A DNA stretch of 23,813 nt from Caldisericia bacterium (GCA_021158845.1 JAGGSY010000062.1:1-23813), one strand, 5' to 3'. Counted from the first letter of the stretch, positions 15,904 to 23,290 are shown. Notes: generated by a model from the sequence alone, not told the origin. Program-made: numbers and translations.

Positions 15904-16748
15904 ATCTCCTCCCTTATGCGCATTAGATTCCTCTTGGTTAAAACACCAGAAAGTTCTCTTCTGTAATCTCCTGATATCCTCATGTCATCTGCCACTTTTA
16001 CAGTCTCCATCACAAGTTCTTTTGCTTTTCCTATAACTTCATCTGTGAGTGTCTTACCAAGCAAAAATTCCTCAACCGTTTCCATCCTTGTGGGACCAAA
16101 AGGTCTTGCGCCAATTACAACTATTGCATCTTCCACCCTCTTCTCTTTGTCAAATTTTAGAAGCATACCTTCATTTAAGAGAGGTATATCTGATGCTGTT
16201 CTTGTAAATCTTATATAGGAAAAGTGATACGATGGATCAAATTTTTTAATCCTTACCTCCTTTATTATTGCCTCATCAAGGAATTCTTCAATTTCAACTC
16301 TCATGAACTCTGAAAGAGTCATTTCCTTCTCCTCCCCTGTGAATATAACAAGTGATGCGTCAATAGTTAAAAGAATTGCAGTTATATCTGACCATGGATA
16401 GTTTCTTGCCACACTTCCGCCAAAGGTTATTACATTTCTTATGATAGGAGTTGCAATCTCAGAGAAAACCTCTGTCAGTTTTCCTTTAAATAACTTTCCA
16501 ACCACCAAGGATTTTTGAGCTTCACCGATGGTAGTTTTAGCACCAATCTTTATATTTTCCTCATCCTCTTCTATATAGGAGAGACCGAGATTTTCAAGAT
16601 CTATAAGGTATTCAATATCCTTTGGACTCCTCCATATGATATCAAGTCCACCACCCACAACCCTTGCAGATTTACCCTTTTTTTTGAGTAAATCCAAAGC
16701 CTCATTTAAAGATTCTGGATAAAAATACTCCTTTACATTTTTTAACAT
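15900..16748 (-). CDS. Molybdenum hydroxylase FAD-binding subunit
   Basis: A 282-aa FAD-binding PCMH-type subunit. The pyrophosphate loop VVGGGLDIIW (30-39) and the second FAD motif ATPIIRNVITFGGSVA (99-114; canonical ATPQIRN-GT-GGN-A, here GGS instead of GGN) are followed by a CO_deh_flav_C domain (about 170-280). There is no Cys in the protein, so the extra 4Fe-4S loop of 4-hydroxybenzoyl-CoA reductase beta subunits is absent, which argues against that enzyme. It transfers electrons to an acceptor such as NAD or ferredoxin, which cannot be told. The start overlaps the PfkB-family gene by 7 bp. Confidence 0.9.
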   Translation of the reverse strand: MLKNVKEYFYPESLNEALDLLKKKGKSARVVGGGLDIIWRSPKDIEYLIDLENLGLSYIEEDEENIKIGAKTTIGEAQKSLVVGKLFKGKLTEVFSEIATPIIRNVITFGGSVARNYPWSDITAILLTIDASLVIFTGEEKEMTLSEFMRVEIEEFLDEAIIKEVRIKKFDPSYHFSYIRFTRTASDIPLLNEGMLLKFDKEKRVEDAIVVIGARPFGPTRMETVEEFLLGKTLTDEVIGKAKELVMETVKVADDMRISGDYRRELSGVLTKRNLMRIREEI

Positions 16749-17665
16749 CCTTCCTCCTTTCTTCTCATAAAATCATAGATTTCCTCCTTGGAAGGAATAT
16801 ATACTCCAAGCTTCGTTGTAGATAATGCACCAGAAGAGTTGGCAAAACCAGCTGCCTCTTTCAAACTACCTGATTCAAGATACTTGTACACAAAGGATGC
16901 ATTGAAGATATCCCCTGCTCCTGTGGTATCTACTGATCTTACAGGTATTCCTGAAGATACTATCTTTTCTTCTCCTGTAATTACCATTGCGCCATTTTCA
17001 CCCATTTTAATCACGAAGACCTTTCCTTCATCTATAAGTTTATACTTAAATTCATCCTCAATCAAAGAAAACTCCCTTAAATTTGAAAATATTACATTAC
17101 TTCTCTTCATAATGTAATAGACTGCATCTATAAACCCTTCTATTTCCTCACCTATCCTTATCTGTGTGTCAAAAAATAACCTTAGTCTCTTCTTACTTAT
17201 AAAATCCACAACTTCTCTTAACCTCTTCTGGGAGGTTTTACCTGTTAAAATTCCTCCTGAAATATACACAGCTAAAAAGTTTGAGAAATCTATCTCCTTC
17301 AATTTCTTAGTGTCAATCTCTTCGTATGCTACATCTTTGATACCAGCAAATGTTGTTCTCTCTCCCTCTTCATTCACTATTGCAACAATAAGTGCAGTTT
17401 TTTTATTTACCCTATCAACAAAATCCTTCCTAACTTTAAAACTATCAAGGTGTCTCTCAATAATGTGTGAGAAAATATCGTTCCCCAAGGGAGTAAAATA
17501 AAAAACCTCACATCCAAGATTGGAAAGTGCGCAGGAAAAATTAACACCTGTGCCAGCAGGTGTGATCTTTATATCTTCTGGAACTATATTTTTGTCTCTT
17601 TCAAACTGGAAATTTCCTTTTATTGTGATATCCACACAGTTATCACCAATCACTAAAATTTGCAT
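16742..17665 (-). CDS. PfkB-family (ribokinase-like) sugar or nucleoside kinase
   Basis: A 307-aa ribokinase-superfamily kinase with N-terminal ILVIGDNCVDI, the motif 1 region PAGTGVNFSCALSNLG (36-51) and motif 2 DTTGAGDIFNASF (246-258) with the catalytic base D252 and its anion hole. The length is normal. The family covers ribokinase, fructokinase, adenosine/inosine-guanosine kinase and pseudouridine kinase, and specificity cannot be read by eye. Its place between the molybdenum hydroxylase and the TrpF-like gene, opposite a nucleoside importer, suggests phosphorylation of a nucleoside or of released ribose. The start overlaps the TrpF-like gene by 13 bp and has AAGGAA upstream. Confidence 0.85.
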   Translation of the reverse strand: MQILVIGDNCVDITIKGNFQFERDKNIVPEDIKITPAGTGVNFSCALSNLGCEVFYFTPLGNDIFSHIIERHLDSFKVRKDFVDRVNKKTALIVAIVNEEGERTTFAGIKDVAYEEIDTKKLKEIDFSNFLAVYISGGILTGKTSQKRLREVVDFISKKRLRLFFDTQIRIGEEIEGFIDAVYYIMKRSNVIFSNLREFSLIEDEFKYKLIDEGKVFVIKMGENGAMVITGEEKIVSSGIPVRSVDTTGAGDIFNASFVYKYLESGSLKEAAGFANSSGALSTTKLGVYIPSKEEIYDFMRRKEEGC

Positions 17666-18324
17666 TTCCTTACCCTTTCAACAAAAAGTTCTACCTTTTT
17701 AATATCTTTTCTTCCATTACCTCCCTGAATGTCAAGGGAAGTTTTTGCATCAACTCCAGATGGCTTTACCTTTTTTATGGCTTCACACACATTATCAGGT
17801 GAGAGGCCGCCTCCAAGAATAACAGGTTTTTTTACACTCTCAACGATTTTTCTACTTACACTCCAGTCATGTGTTTTTCCTGTGGCACCGATAAAACCGG
17901 GCATCTGTTTACTCTCCCCGGGTGTATCAAGAATGAAAGAATCCACTAAATCTTCAAACATAATAGCTTTATCTATGGATTCCTCTCCTGAAACAGGTAT
18001 AGCAAGAAGTATCTTACTCTTTACACTCTTTCTAAGTTTAATTAGATAATCTCTTTCCACCATATAGCATATGTGTAAGTAATCTGGTTCTGTAAATTCT
18101 ATAACAGGAACTATCTCTTCTATCTTCTTTACATCAAGGATAAGGCTTGTTTCTTTAGCTTGTTCTCTTATAAAACTTATAAGTTCCTTTGCTTTCTTGT
18201 AGGAGACAATTCCTTTCTCTACATTCCCAGTTTTTGAAGCTACAATTCCCAACCTATCCACTCCAAGTTCACACAATTTTTCTGCATCATATAGATTGTT
18301 TATCGCATAAATTTGAATTAACAT
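17653..18324 (-). CDS. TrpF-like (beta/alpha)8 barrel protein with non-canonical active site
   Basis: A 223-aa protein related to phosphoribosylanthranilate isomerase (COG0135). Homology shows at IQIYAINNLYDAEKLCELG (3-21), FILDT with D133 (the TrpF Asp general base), IGATGKTHDW (145-154), VILGGGLSPDNV (168-179; phosphate-binding loop) and GVDAKTSLD...GRKD (190-207). The catalytic Cys of the KICGIT motif is replaced: Y6 stands at that place (QIYAIN). The Arg of the usual PxSxR loop is also not seen (ASKTGNVEKG). The phosphate-binding glycine loops are kept. No trp genes are nearby. It probably acts on another phosphoribosyl compound made by the neighbouring kinase (inference). It is the first gene of the operon and has no Shine-Dalgarno. 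Confidence 0.75.
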   Translation of the reverse strand: MLIQIYAINNLYDAEKLCELGVDRLGIVASKTGNVEKGIVSYKKAKELISFIREQAKETSLILDVKKIEEIVPVIEFTEPDYLHICYMVERDYLIKLRKSVKSKILLAIPVSGEESIDKAIMFEDLVDSFILDTPGESKQMPGFIGATGKTHDWSVSRKIVESVKKPVILGGGLSPDNVCEAIKKVKPSGVDAKTSLDIQGGNGRKDIKKVELFVERVRKCKF

Positions 18325-18333
18325 AGCAATTCT

Positions 18334-18363
18334 ATTTTAATGCGAAGCAATTACTTTTGTCAA
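18334..18363 (-). promoter_or_regulatory. Promoter of the TrpF-like / molybdenum hydroxylase operon
   Basis: On the minus strand TTGACA (18358-18363), an 18-bp spacer and TAAAAT (18334-18339) make a good sigma-70 promoter. The predicted start, near 18327, leaves about 3 nt before ATG 18324, so the mRNA is nearly leaderless, in keeping with the missing Shine-Dalgarno. Confidence 0.6.
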
Positions 18364-18380
18364 TTTTTACATCTTGACAA
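18357..18380. promoter_or_regulatory. Candidate operator: inverted repeat spanning both divergent -35 boxes
   Basis: TTGTCAA (18357-18363) and TTGACAA (18374-18380) are perfect 7-bp inverted repeats with a 10-bp spacer (centres 17 bp apart). Each arm contains the TTGACA -35 box of one divergent promoter, so the symmetry may simply come from two back-to-back -35 boxes. If a dimeric regulator binds here it would control import and catabolism together. A second, imperfect palindrome (TTAATGC-GAA-GCAATTA, 18337-18353) lies next to it. No regulator gene lies in the window. Confidence 0.35.
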
Positions 18381-18401
18381 TGATAATTAAGGAATTATAA
18401 A
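18374..18401 (+). promoter_or_regulatory. Promoter of the BMP-family ABC importer operon
   Basis: Consensus TTGACA (18374-18379), a 16-bp spacer and TATAAA (18396-18401) predict a start near 18408. The leader of about 29 nt contains an AGGAGGTG Shine-Dalgarno just upstream of ATG 18437. The leader is too short for a purine riboswitch. Confidence 0.7.
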
Positions 18402-18436
18402 ATAGAAATCAGTAAAACAAGCCAAGGAGGTGTTAA

Positions 18437-19639
18437 ATGAAAAAATTTGGTGGGATTCTGGCAATCTTGGTGATTGTTCTTCTCCTGTTCACTTCTTTTG
18501 CCATTTCGTGCGCTCCCGAGGAAGAGAAACCAAGCGAGCAACCAACCCAAACTCAGGAGAAGAAAATCAAAGCTGGTTTTATCTATGTTGGTCCAGTAGG
18601 AGATTATGGGTGGACAACTGCTCATGATGTGGGAAGGAAGTATGTGGAGGAAAAATTCCCGTGGCTTGAGACGGTATATGTTGAGTCAGTCGCAGAGGGT
18701 GATGCTGCAAGAGTTATTGACAGATTGGTGAACGAAGAGAAATGTGATATCATATTTACCACAAGTTTTGGGTATATGGATGAAACTATTAAAGCTGCAG
18801 AGAAGTATCCAGATGTGATATTTGAGCACTGTTCCGGATATAAGAGAGCAAAGAATGCAGGCACTTACTTTGCTGAGCTTTATCAGATGTACTATCTTAA
18901 TGGTTTAATGGCAGGGGCGTTGACAAAGACAAATAAAGCAGGGTATGTTGCGGCATATCCAACACCTGAAGTTGTAAGACATATAAATGCCTATGCTCTT
19001 GGTGTAAAAGAGGTGAATCCAGATGCAAAGGTTTATGTAAGATGGCTGTTCTCATGGTATGATCCAGCAAAGGCAAGGGAAGCTGCTGAGTCATTGATAG
19101 CTGAGGGCGTAGATTGTCTTGCCTTTACAGAGGATTCAACAGCTGTTGTTGAAGTTGGAGAGGAACATACAAAGAAGGGACAGCAGATATACACATTCTC
19201 TCACTACAGTCCAATGCAGAAGTTTGGACCAGATACAGTGGTTTCCGGTCAGTTAGTGGATTGGGGAATAATGTATGAGGAGATTTTGAGGAGAGTGTAC
19301 ACAAACACATGGGATAACAGAGATTACTGGTGGCTTGCAAAAGAGGGAGCATGTGATCTTGGAGGTGAATTTGGCACTCCAATAAATCCGAAGTTTGTAG
19401 ATGAGCTCAAGGCAAAAAGGGTAAAGGATCCAATATTTGGGGAAATAAGTGTGTATGATCTCGTTATGAAGAGGTTGGAACAGATGAAGGAGCCAACAAT
19501 TCTTTTTGATCCATTCACCGGCCCAATTTATGACCAAAAAGGCACAATGAGACTAAAACCAGAAGAGAGGGCAAGCCACGATCTCTTATGGAGTATAGAT
19601 TGGTTTGTTGATAATGTAGTGGGAGAGATTCCAAAGTAG
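18437..19639 (+). CDS. BMP/PnrA-family nucleoside-binding lipoprotein
   Basis: A 400-aa extracytoplasmic solute-binding protein. A hydrophobic signal (about 4-24) ends in a lipobox AISC with C25 as the lipidated residue (Ala rather than Leu at -3), followed by a charged, Pro-rich linker (APEEEKPSEQPTQTQEKK). The BMP domain begins at KAGFIYVGPVGDYGWTTAHD. GDAARVIDRLV, FEHCSGYKRAKNAGTYFAELYQMYYLNGLMAG and LAFTEDSTAVVE match the PnrA-like group, whose members bind purine nucleosides or bases. It delivers ligand to the ABC importer encoded downstream. The Shine-Dalgarno is strong. The terminator-like hairpin after the gene should keep its expression above that of the membrane parts. Confidence 0.9.
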   Translation: MKKFGGILAILVIVLLLFTSFAISCAPEEEKPSEQPTQTQEKKIKAGFIYVGPVGDYGWTTAHDVGRKYVEEKFPWLETVYVESVAEGDAARVIDRLVNEEKCDIIFTTSFGYMDETIKAAEKYPDVIFEHCSGYKRAKNAGTYFAELYQMYYLNGLMAGALTKTNKAGYVAAYPTPEVVRHINAYALGVKEVNPDAKVYVRWLFSWYDPAKAREAAESLIAEGVDCLAFTEDSTAVVEVGEEHTKKGQQIYTFSHYSPMQKFGPDTVVSGQLVDWGIMYEEILRRVYTNTWDNRDYWWLAKEGACDLGGEFGTPINPKFVDELKAKRVKDPIFGEISVYDLVMKRLEQMKEPTILFDPFTGPIYDQKGTMRLKPEERASHDLLWSIDWFVDNVVGEIPK

Positions 19640-19654
19640 TCAAATGGATTTTGT

Positions 19655-19690
19655 GTAAAGAGGGGGTCTACCCCTCTTTACTTTTACTAT
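19655..19690 (+). terminator. Hairpin between lipoprotein and ATPase genes (partial terminator)
   Basis: A perfect 11-bp stem, GTAAAGAGGGG (19655-19665) with CCCCTCTTTAC (19671-19681), has a 5-nt loop and is followed by TTTTACTATTTTAT. The broken T-run suggests a leaky terminator or 3' stabiliser. No separate promoter for the ATPase gene is evident, so read-through must feed the downstream genes. Confidence 0.75.
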
Positions 19691-19709
19691 TTTATAAAAG
19701 GGGTGAGAC

Positions 19710-21281
19710 TTGAAGAGAAGAAAGGATCTTACACTTCATTCTCAGGGGGGTAAAAAAATAGAGTTACTGGAGATGAAAGGTATATATAAAAAATTTCCTG
19801 GTGTTATAGCCAATGATAATGTAAATCTTGAGGTAAAGGGTGGGGAGATACATGCGCTTCTTGGAGAGAATGGTGCAGGTAAGACAACTTTGATGAACAT
19901 CCTCTATGGGATTTATCAGCCTGATGGAGGAGAGATTTATATAAATGGAAAGAAGGTAAATATAAGATCTCCAAGAGATGCAATAGAACTTGGTATTGGC
20001 ATGGTTCATCAACACTTTATGCTAATCCCTACTCACACGGTAGCAGAAAATATATGCCTTGGATTTAAGGAAGCTCCCTTTTTCTATCCCACAAGAGTTA
20101 TTGAGGAAAGAATACATGACTTTACAGATAGATATGGGCTTAAAATAAATCCAAAGGCAAAAATATGGCAACTTTCTGCTGGAGAGCAACAGAGGGTTGA
20201 AATAATAAAGACTCTCCTTAGAGGTGCAAGCCTACTTATTCTTGATGAGCCCACTTCTGTTCTCACTCCTCAGGAAACAAAGGAACTTTTCACGATACTT
20301 AAGAAATTAGTGGAGGAAGGACATTCTGTAATCTTCATTACCCATAAACTTGAGGAGGTTATGGAGATAAGTGATAGAGTTACAGTTTTAAGAAAGGGAA
20401 AGGTTGTTGCTACGGTAAGGACAAAAGATACAAACAAAAAGGAACTTGCAAGAATGATGGTTGGAAGAGAGGTAATTTTCAAGTTAGAGAGGGAGAAGAT
20501 AGAAAGAGGAGAGGAGGTTCTTAAAGTTAAAGACCTCTTTGTGGAAAATGACAGAGGGCTTATGGCGATTAAAGGAGTTTCTTTTAGCGTTCATAAGAAT
20601 GAAATCTTTGGAATTGCTGGAGTTGCCGGAAATGGTCAGAGAGAGTTGGTGGAAGCAATAACTGGTTTAAGAAAAGTAAAGAGAGGAAAAGTTGAGATCC
20701 TAAATGTTGATGTTACAAACTCTTCTCCAAAAAGAATTGGAGATATTGGAGTTGCACATATTCCAGAGGAGAGGATAAGATTTGGAATAGTCCCAAATTT
20801 GTCTGTGTATGAAAATGCAGTTCTACGGGATTATTACCACGAACCATTTTCAAAAGGTCTGTTCCTTAACCATCACTACATAAAGGAACACAGTAAGAAA
20901 CTTGTAAAAGAGTTCTCCATAGATACTCCTTCCATAGATACTCCTGTGAAACTCTTATCAGGTGGAAACATACAGAAGTTAATTCTTGCGCGGGAGATCT
21001 CTACAAAGTCAAATCTGATAATTGCTGCTCATCCCACCTATGGGCTTGATGTTGCAGCGACAGAGTATATAAGAAAACTACTTTTAAAAAAGAGAGAAGA
21101 GGGTGCAGCTATTCTCCTTGTCTCAGAGGATTTAGAGGAGATATTTGAACTAAGTGATAGAATTGCAGTAATATTTGAGGGAAAGTTTATGGGCATTGTT
21201 CCAAGAGAAAAGGCAAATCTTCAGGACATAGGTTTAATGATGGCAGGTTCAAAGAGTTTGGAGGAAAGAAATGAAGATTAA
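19710..21281 (+). CDS. Nucleoside/sugar-type ABC importer ATPase (double NBD)
   Basis: A 523-aa protein with two fused nucleotide-binding domains, as in the NupO/RbsA/YufO group. NBD1 has Walker A GENGAGKTT (52-60), signature LSAGEQQ (155-161), Walker B LLILDE (175-180) and H212. NBD2 has the usual degenerate P-loop GVAGNGQRE (304-312), signature LLSGGNIQK (415-423) and the family-typical AAHPTYGLD in place of a canonical Walker B Asp-Glu. It energises uptake with the two permeases downstream. TTG 19710 follows GGGGTGAG and is used here. An unusual alternative is ATA 19758, which has AGGGGGG 7 nt upstream and would give a family-normal N-terminus. The end overlaps permease 1 by 11 bp. Confidence 0.9.
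   Translation: MKRRKDLTLHSQGGKKIELLEMKGIYKKFPGVIANDNVNLEVKGGEIHALLGENGAGKTTLMNILYGIYQPDGGEIYINGKKVNIRSPRDAIELGIGMVHQHFMLIPTHTVAENICLGFKEAPFFYPTRVIEERIHDFTDRYGLKINPKAKIWQLSAGEQQRVEIIKTLLRGASLLILDEPTSVLTPQETKELFTILKKLVEEGHSVIFITHKLEEVMEISDRVTVLRKGKVVATVRTKDTNKKELARMMVGREVIFKLEREKIERGEEVLKVKDLFVENDRGLMAIKGVSFSVHKNEIFGIAGVAGNGQRELVEAITGLRKVKRGKVEILNVDVTNSSPKRIGDIGVAHIPEERIRFGIVPNLSVYENAVLRDYYHEPFSKGLFLNHHYIKEHSKKLVKEFSIDTPSIDTPVKLLSGGNIQKLILAREISTKSNLIIAAHPTYGLDVAATEYIRKLLLKKREEGAAILLVSEDLEEIFELSDRIAVIFEGKFMGIVPREKANLQDIGLMMAGSKSLEERNED
20916..20945 (+). repeat. Perfect 15-bp tandem duplication inside the ATPase gene
   Basis: TCCATAGATACTCCT occurs twice in direct tandem (20916-20930 and 20931-20945), in frame. 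It encodes S-I-D-T-P twice (residues 403-412), just before the NBD2 signature. The protein length here fits the family, so it may not be an insertion. Confidence 0.85.
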
Positions 21282-22338
21282 AGTTGAAAGGAGAGGAGAG
21301 ATATCCCCCAAAAAAAGATTTGCATACCTTATCTTTTCACTGATAATTGGTTTTCTCATTGGTGGTCTTATATTCCTGTTTAAGGGCATAAGTCCTTTCT
21401 ATGCTTTGCAAAAAATATTTGTAGGTTCCTTTGGGAGCATTTATGGGTGGAAAGAGACAATAACAAAGGCAATTCCTCTTATGCTATGTGGGATAGGTCT
21501 TAGCCTTGCCTTTAAAGGAAAATTCTGGAATATTGGGGCAGATGGTCAGCTTTTGTTTGGTGCGGTTCTTGCAACATGGATAGCGCTCTCACTTGGGAAG
21601 ACATGCCCTCCCTTTGTGGTTTTACCCCTCATGTTTGTTGGTGGGTTTATATCAGGAGCTTTCTGGGGAATTATTCCTGCCATTATGAAGATTAAACTTG
21701 GTATTAACGAGGTTATCACAACTCTCATGCTTAACTACATAGCTGAGCAATTTGTACAGTATCTCGTTTATGGTCCCTGGAAGGGTAAAACCCAATATGG
21801 ATTTCCATACACAGACAACTTTTCATCCTCAGCAACACTCCCTGTTATAAAAGGCACAAGAATTCATTATCCGACGCTTATTATAGGTATTATTTTAGCT
21901 GTACTTATTTATATATTTATTATGAAGACAAAAATAGGATATGAGATTAGAGTTATAGGTGAAAATCCTGAGGCAGCAAAGTATGCCGGGATAAATTTTT
22001 TAAAAACAACTATAATAATGATGGCTATAAGTGGTGGAATTGCTGGAATTGCTGGAGTTGGAGAGGTAGCAGGGATTCATCATCATCTAACGGTGCCACA
22101 ACAAATATCCTCAGGTTATGGATATACAGCAATAATTGTGGCATGGCTTGCGAGGTTAAATCCATTAGTTGTTATTCTTTCATCTATATTCTTTGGTGGT
22201 ATCCTTGTAGGTGGAGATACCATTCAAACATCCATGGGTCTTCCCTTTGCTACAATCAATATATTTAATGGGTTAATCCTAATCTCTGTCATCTCCATTA
22301 ATTTCTTCCTTGAATATAAAATTTCAATTAAGAGGTGA
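21271..22338 (+). CDS. Nucleoside ABC importer permease 1 (BPD_transp_2 family)
   Basis: A 355-aa polytopic permease with about 8-10 hydrophobic spans, the first at about 17-38 after a basic, Lys/Arg-rich N-terminus. The family signatures are FWNIGADGQLLFGA (85-98), LGINEVITTLMLNYIA (143-158) and the ATPase-coupling loop VIGENPEAAKYAGIN near residue 230. It matches the YufP/NupP type that pairs with BMP lipoproteins. ATG 21271 lies within the ATPase stop region (11-bp overlap) with GGAGGAAAG upstream, so translation is coupled. It forms a heterodimer with the next gene product. Confidence 0.9.
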   Translation: MKIKVERRGEISPKKRFAYLIFSLIIGFLIGGLIFLFKGISPFYALQKIFVGSFGSIYGWKETITKAIPLMLCGIGLSLAFKGKFWNIGADGQLLFGAVLATWIALSLGKTCPPFVVLPLMFVGGFISGAFWGIIPAIMKIKLGINEVITTLMLNYIAEQFVQYLVYGPWKGKTQYGFPYTDNFSSSATLPVIKGTRIHYPTLIIGIILAVLIYIFIMKTKIGYEIRVIGENPEAAKYAGINFLKTTIIMMAISGGIAGIAGVGEVAGIHHHLTVPQQISSGYGYTAIIVAWLARLNPLVVILSSIFFGGILVGGDTIQTSMGLPFATINIFNGLILISVISINFFLEYKISIKR

Positions 22339-22341
22339 GAA

Positions 22342-23274
22342 ATGGGAGGACATGAGTTTTTAATTATATCTGTTCTAAAAAGAGCCCTTGTTGCGGGAAC
22401 TCCACTTCTTCTTGGAACTCTTGGAGAGATATATGCAGAGAGATCTGGAGTTATGAACCTTGGTGTTGAAGGTATGATGGCTATAGGTGCAGTTTCAGGT
22501 TTTGGGGTGGCACTTGCCACTGGAAATCCATGGCTTGGACTGATTGCTGCTGCAGCATTCGGCGCCATTCTTTCCCTGATTCATGCCTTTGTAAGTATTA
22601 CATTGAAGTCAAATCAAATTGTATCTGGACTTGCTATTACAATGCTTGGTCTTGGTATAAGCGGATTATGGGGTAAGGCATATATAGGCATTCCATTAAC
22701 TACAAAATTTGAGACTGTAAAGATACCGATACTCTCAAAGATTCCCTATATAGGGGAAATTCTTTTTAATCAGGATCCGCTGTTTTACATATCTGTTATA
22801 ACTGCAATTGTTATGTGGTTTATTCTCTTTAAAACAGAGGTAGGAATAAACATAAGGTCTGTTGGAGAAAATCCACTTGCCGCAGACGCCATGGGTGTGA
22901 ATGTCTATAGGACAAGGTATATATGTGTTATTATTGGGGGAGCACTTGCAGGTGTTGCGGGGGCACACCTATCCCTTGCATATATACCTTCTTGGATAGA
23001 GGGTATGACAGGAGGTAGAGGTTGGATAGTGATAGCTCTCACAATATTTGCACTCTGGAATCCTTTGAGAGCCATGCTTGGAGCTTATCTATTTGGTGGA
23101 ATTTATGTATTGCAGTATCTACTTCAGCCTCTTGGAATTCCTCCAAATATCCTCCTTATGTTCCCCTATCTTGCAACGCTTCTTGTCCTTCTTGTAAGTG
23201 CGCAGGAGACATTTAAAAAGAGGATAGGAGCTCCCAAATCACTGGGAGTTCCCTATGACAAAGAAGAGAAGTAA
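22342..23274 (+). CDS. Nucleoside ABC importer permease 2 (BPD_transp_2 family)
   Basis: A 310-aa permease of the YufQ/NupQ type. GEIYAERSGVMNLGVEGMMAIGA (28-50) is the family hallmark, and KSNQIVSGLAITMLGLG and the coupling loop SVGENPLAADAMGVN follow. It has about 8 membrane spans and a short cytoplasmic tail (KKRIGAPKSLGVPYDKEEK). The start is 3 nt after the permease 1 stop, with GAGGTGAG overlapping that stop. It is the last gene of the importer operon. A short CTCCCA/TGGGAG inverted repeat (23231-23248) lies in its final codons. Confidence 0.9.
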   Translation: MGGHEFLIISVLKRALVAGTPLLLGTLGEIYAERSGVMNLGVEGMMAIGAVSGFGVALATGNPWLGLIAAAAFGAILSLIHAFVSITLKSNQIVSGLAITMLGLGISGLWGKAYIGIPLTTKFETVKIPILSKIPYIGEILFNQDPLFYISVITAIVMWFILFKTEVGINIRSVGENPLAADAMGVNVYRTRYICVIIGGALAGVAGAHLSLAYIPSWIEGMTGGRGWIVIALTIFALWNPLRAMLGAYLFGGIYVLQYLLQPLGIPPNILLMFPYLATLLVLLVSAQETFKKRIGAPKSLGVPYDKEEK

Positions 23275-23290
23275 TAATTAAATACTTCTC
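23266..23290 (+). repeat. Inverted repeat at the end of the importer operon
   Basis: GAGAAGTA (23266-23273) and TACTTCTC (23283-23290) form an 8-bp stem with a 9-nt AT loop around the permease 2 stop codon. It is AT-rich and has no T-run, so at best a weak transcription end. No better terminator is visible before the next promoter. Confidence 0.35.

Noticed and set aside
18402..18436. Purine riboswitch before the BMP lipoprotein gene
   Set aside because: The leader from the predicted start is only about 29 nt, and no aptamer-like paired structure is present.
18395..18625. Minus-strand 76-codon frame over the importer promoter and lipoprotein start
   Set aside because: It is antisense to the lipoprotein signal region and the promoter, with no domain or ribosome site.
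23231..23248. CTCCCA/TGGGAG inverted repeat as terminator of the importer operon
   Set aside because: It lies within the permease 2 coding region, has a 6-nt loop and is not followed by a T-run.
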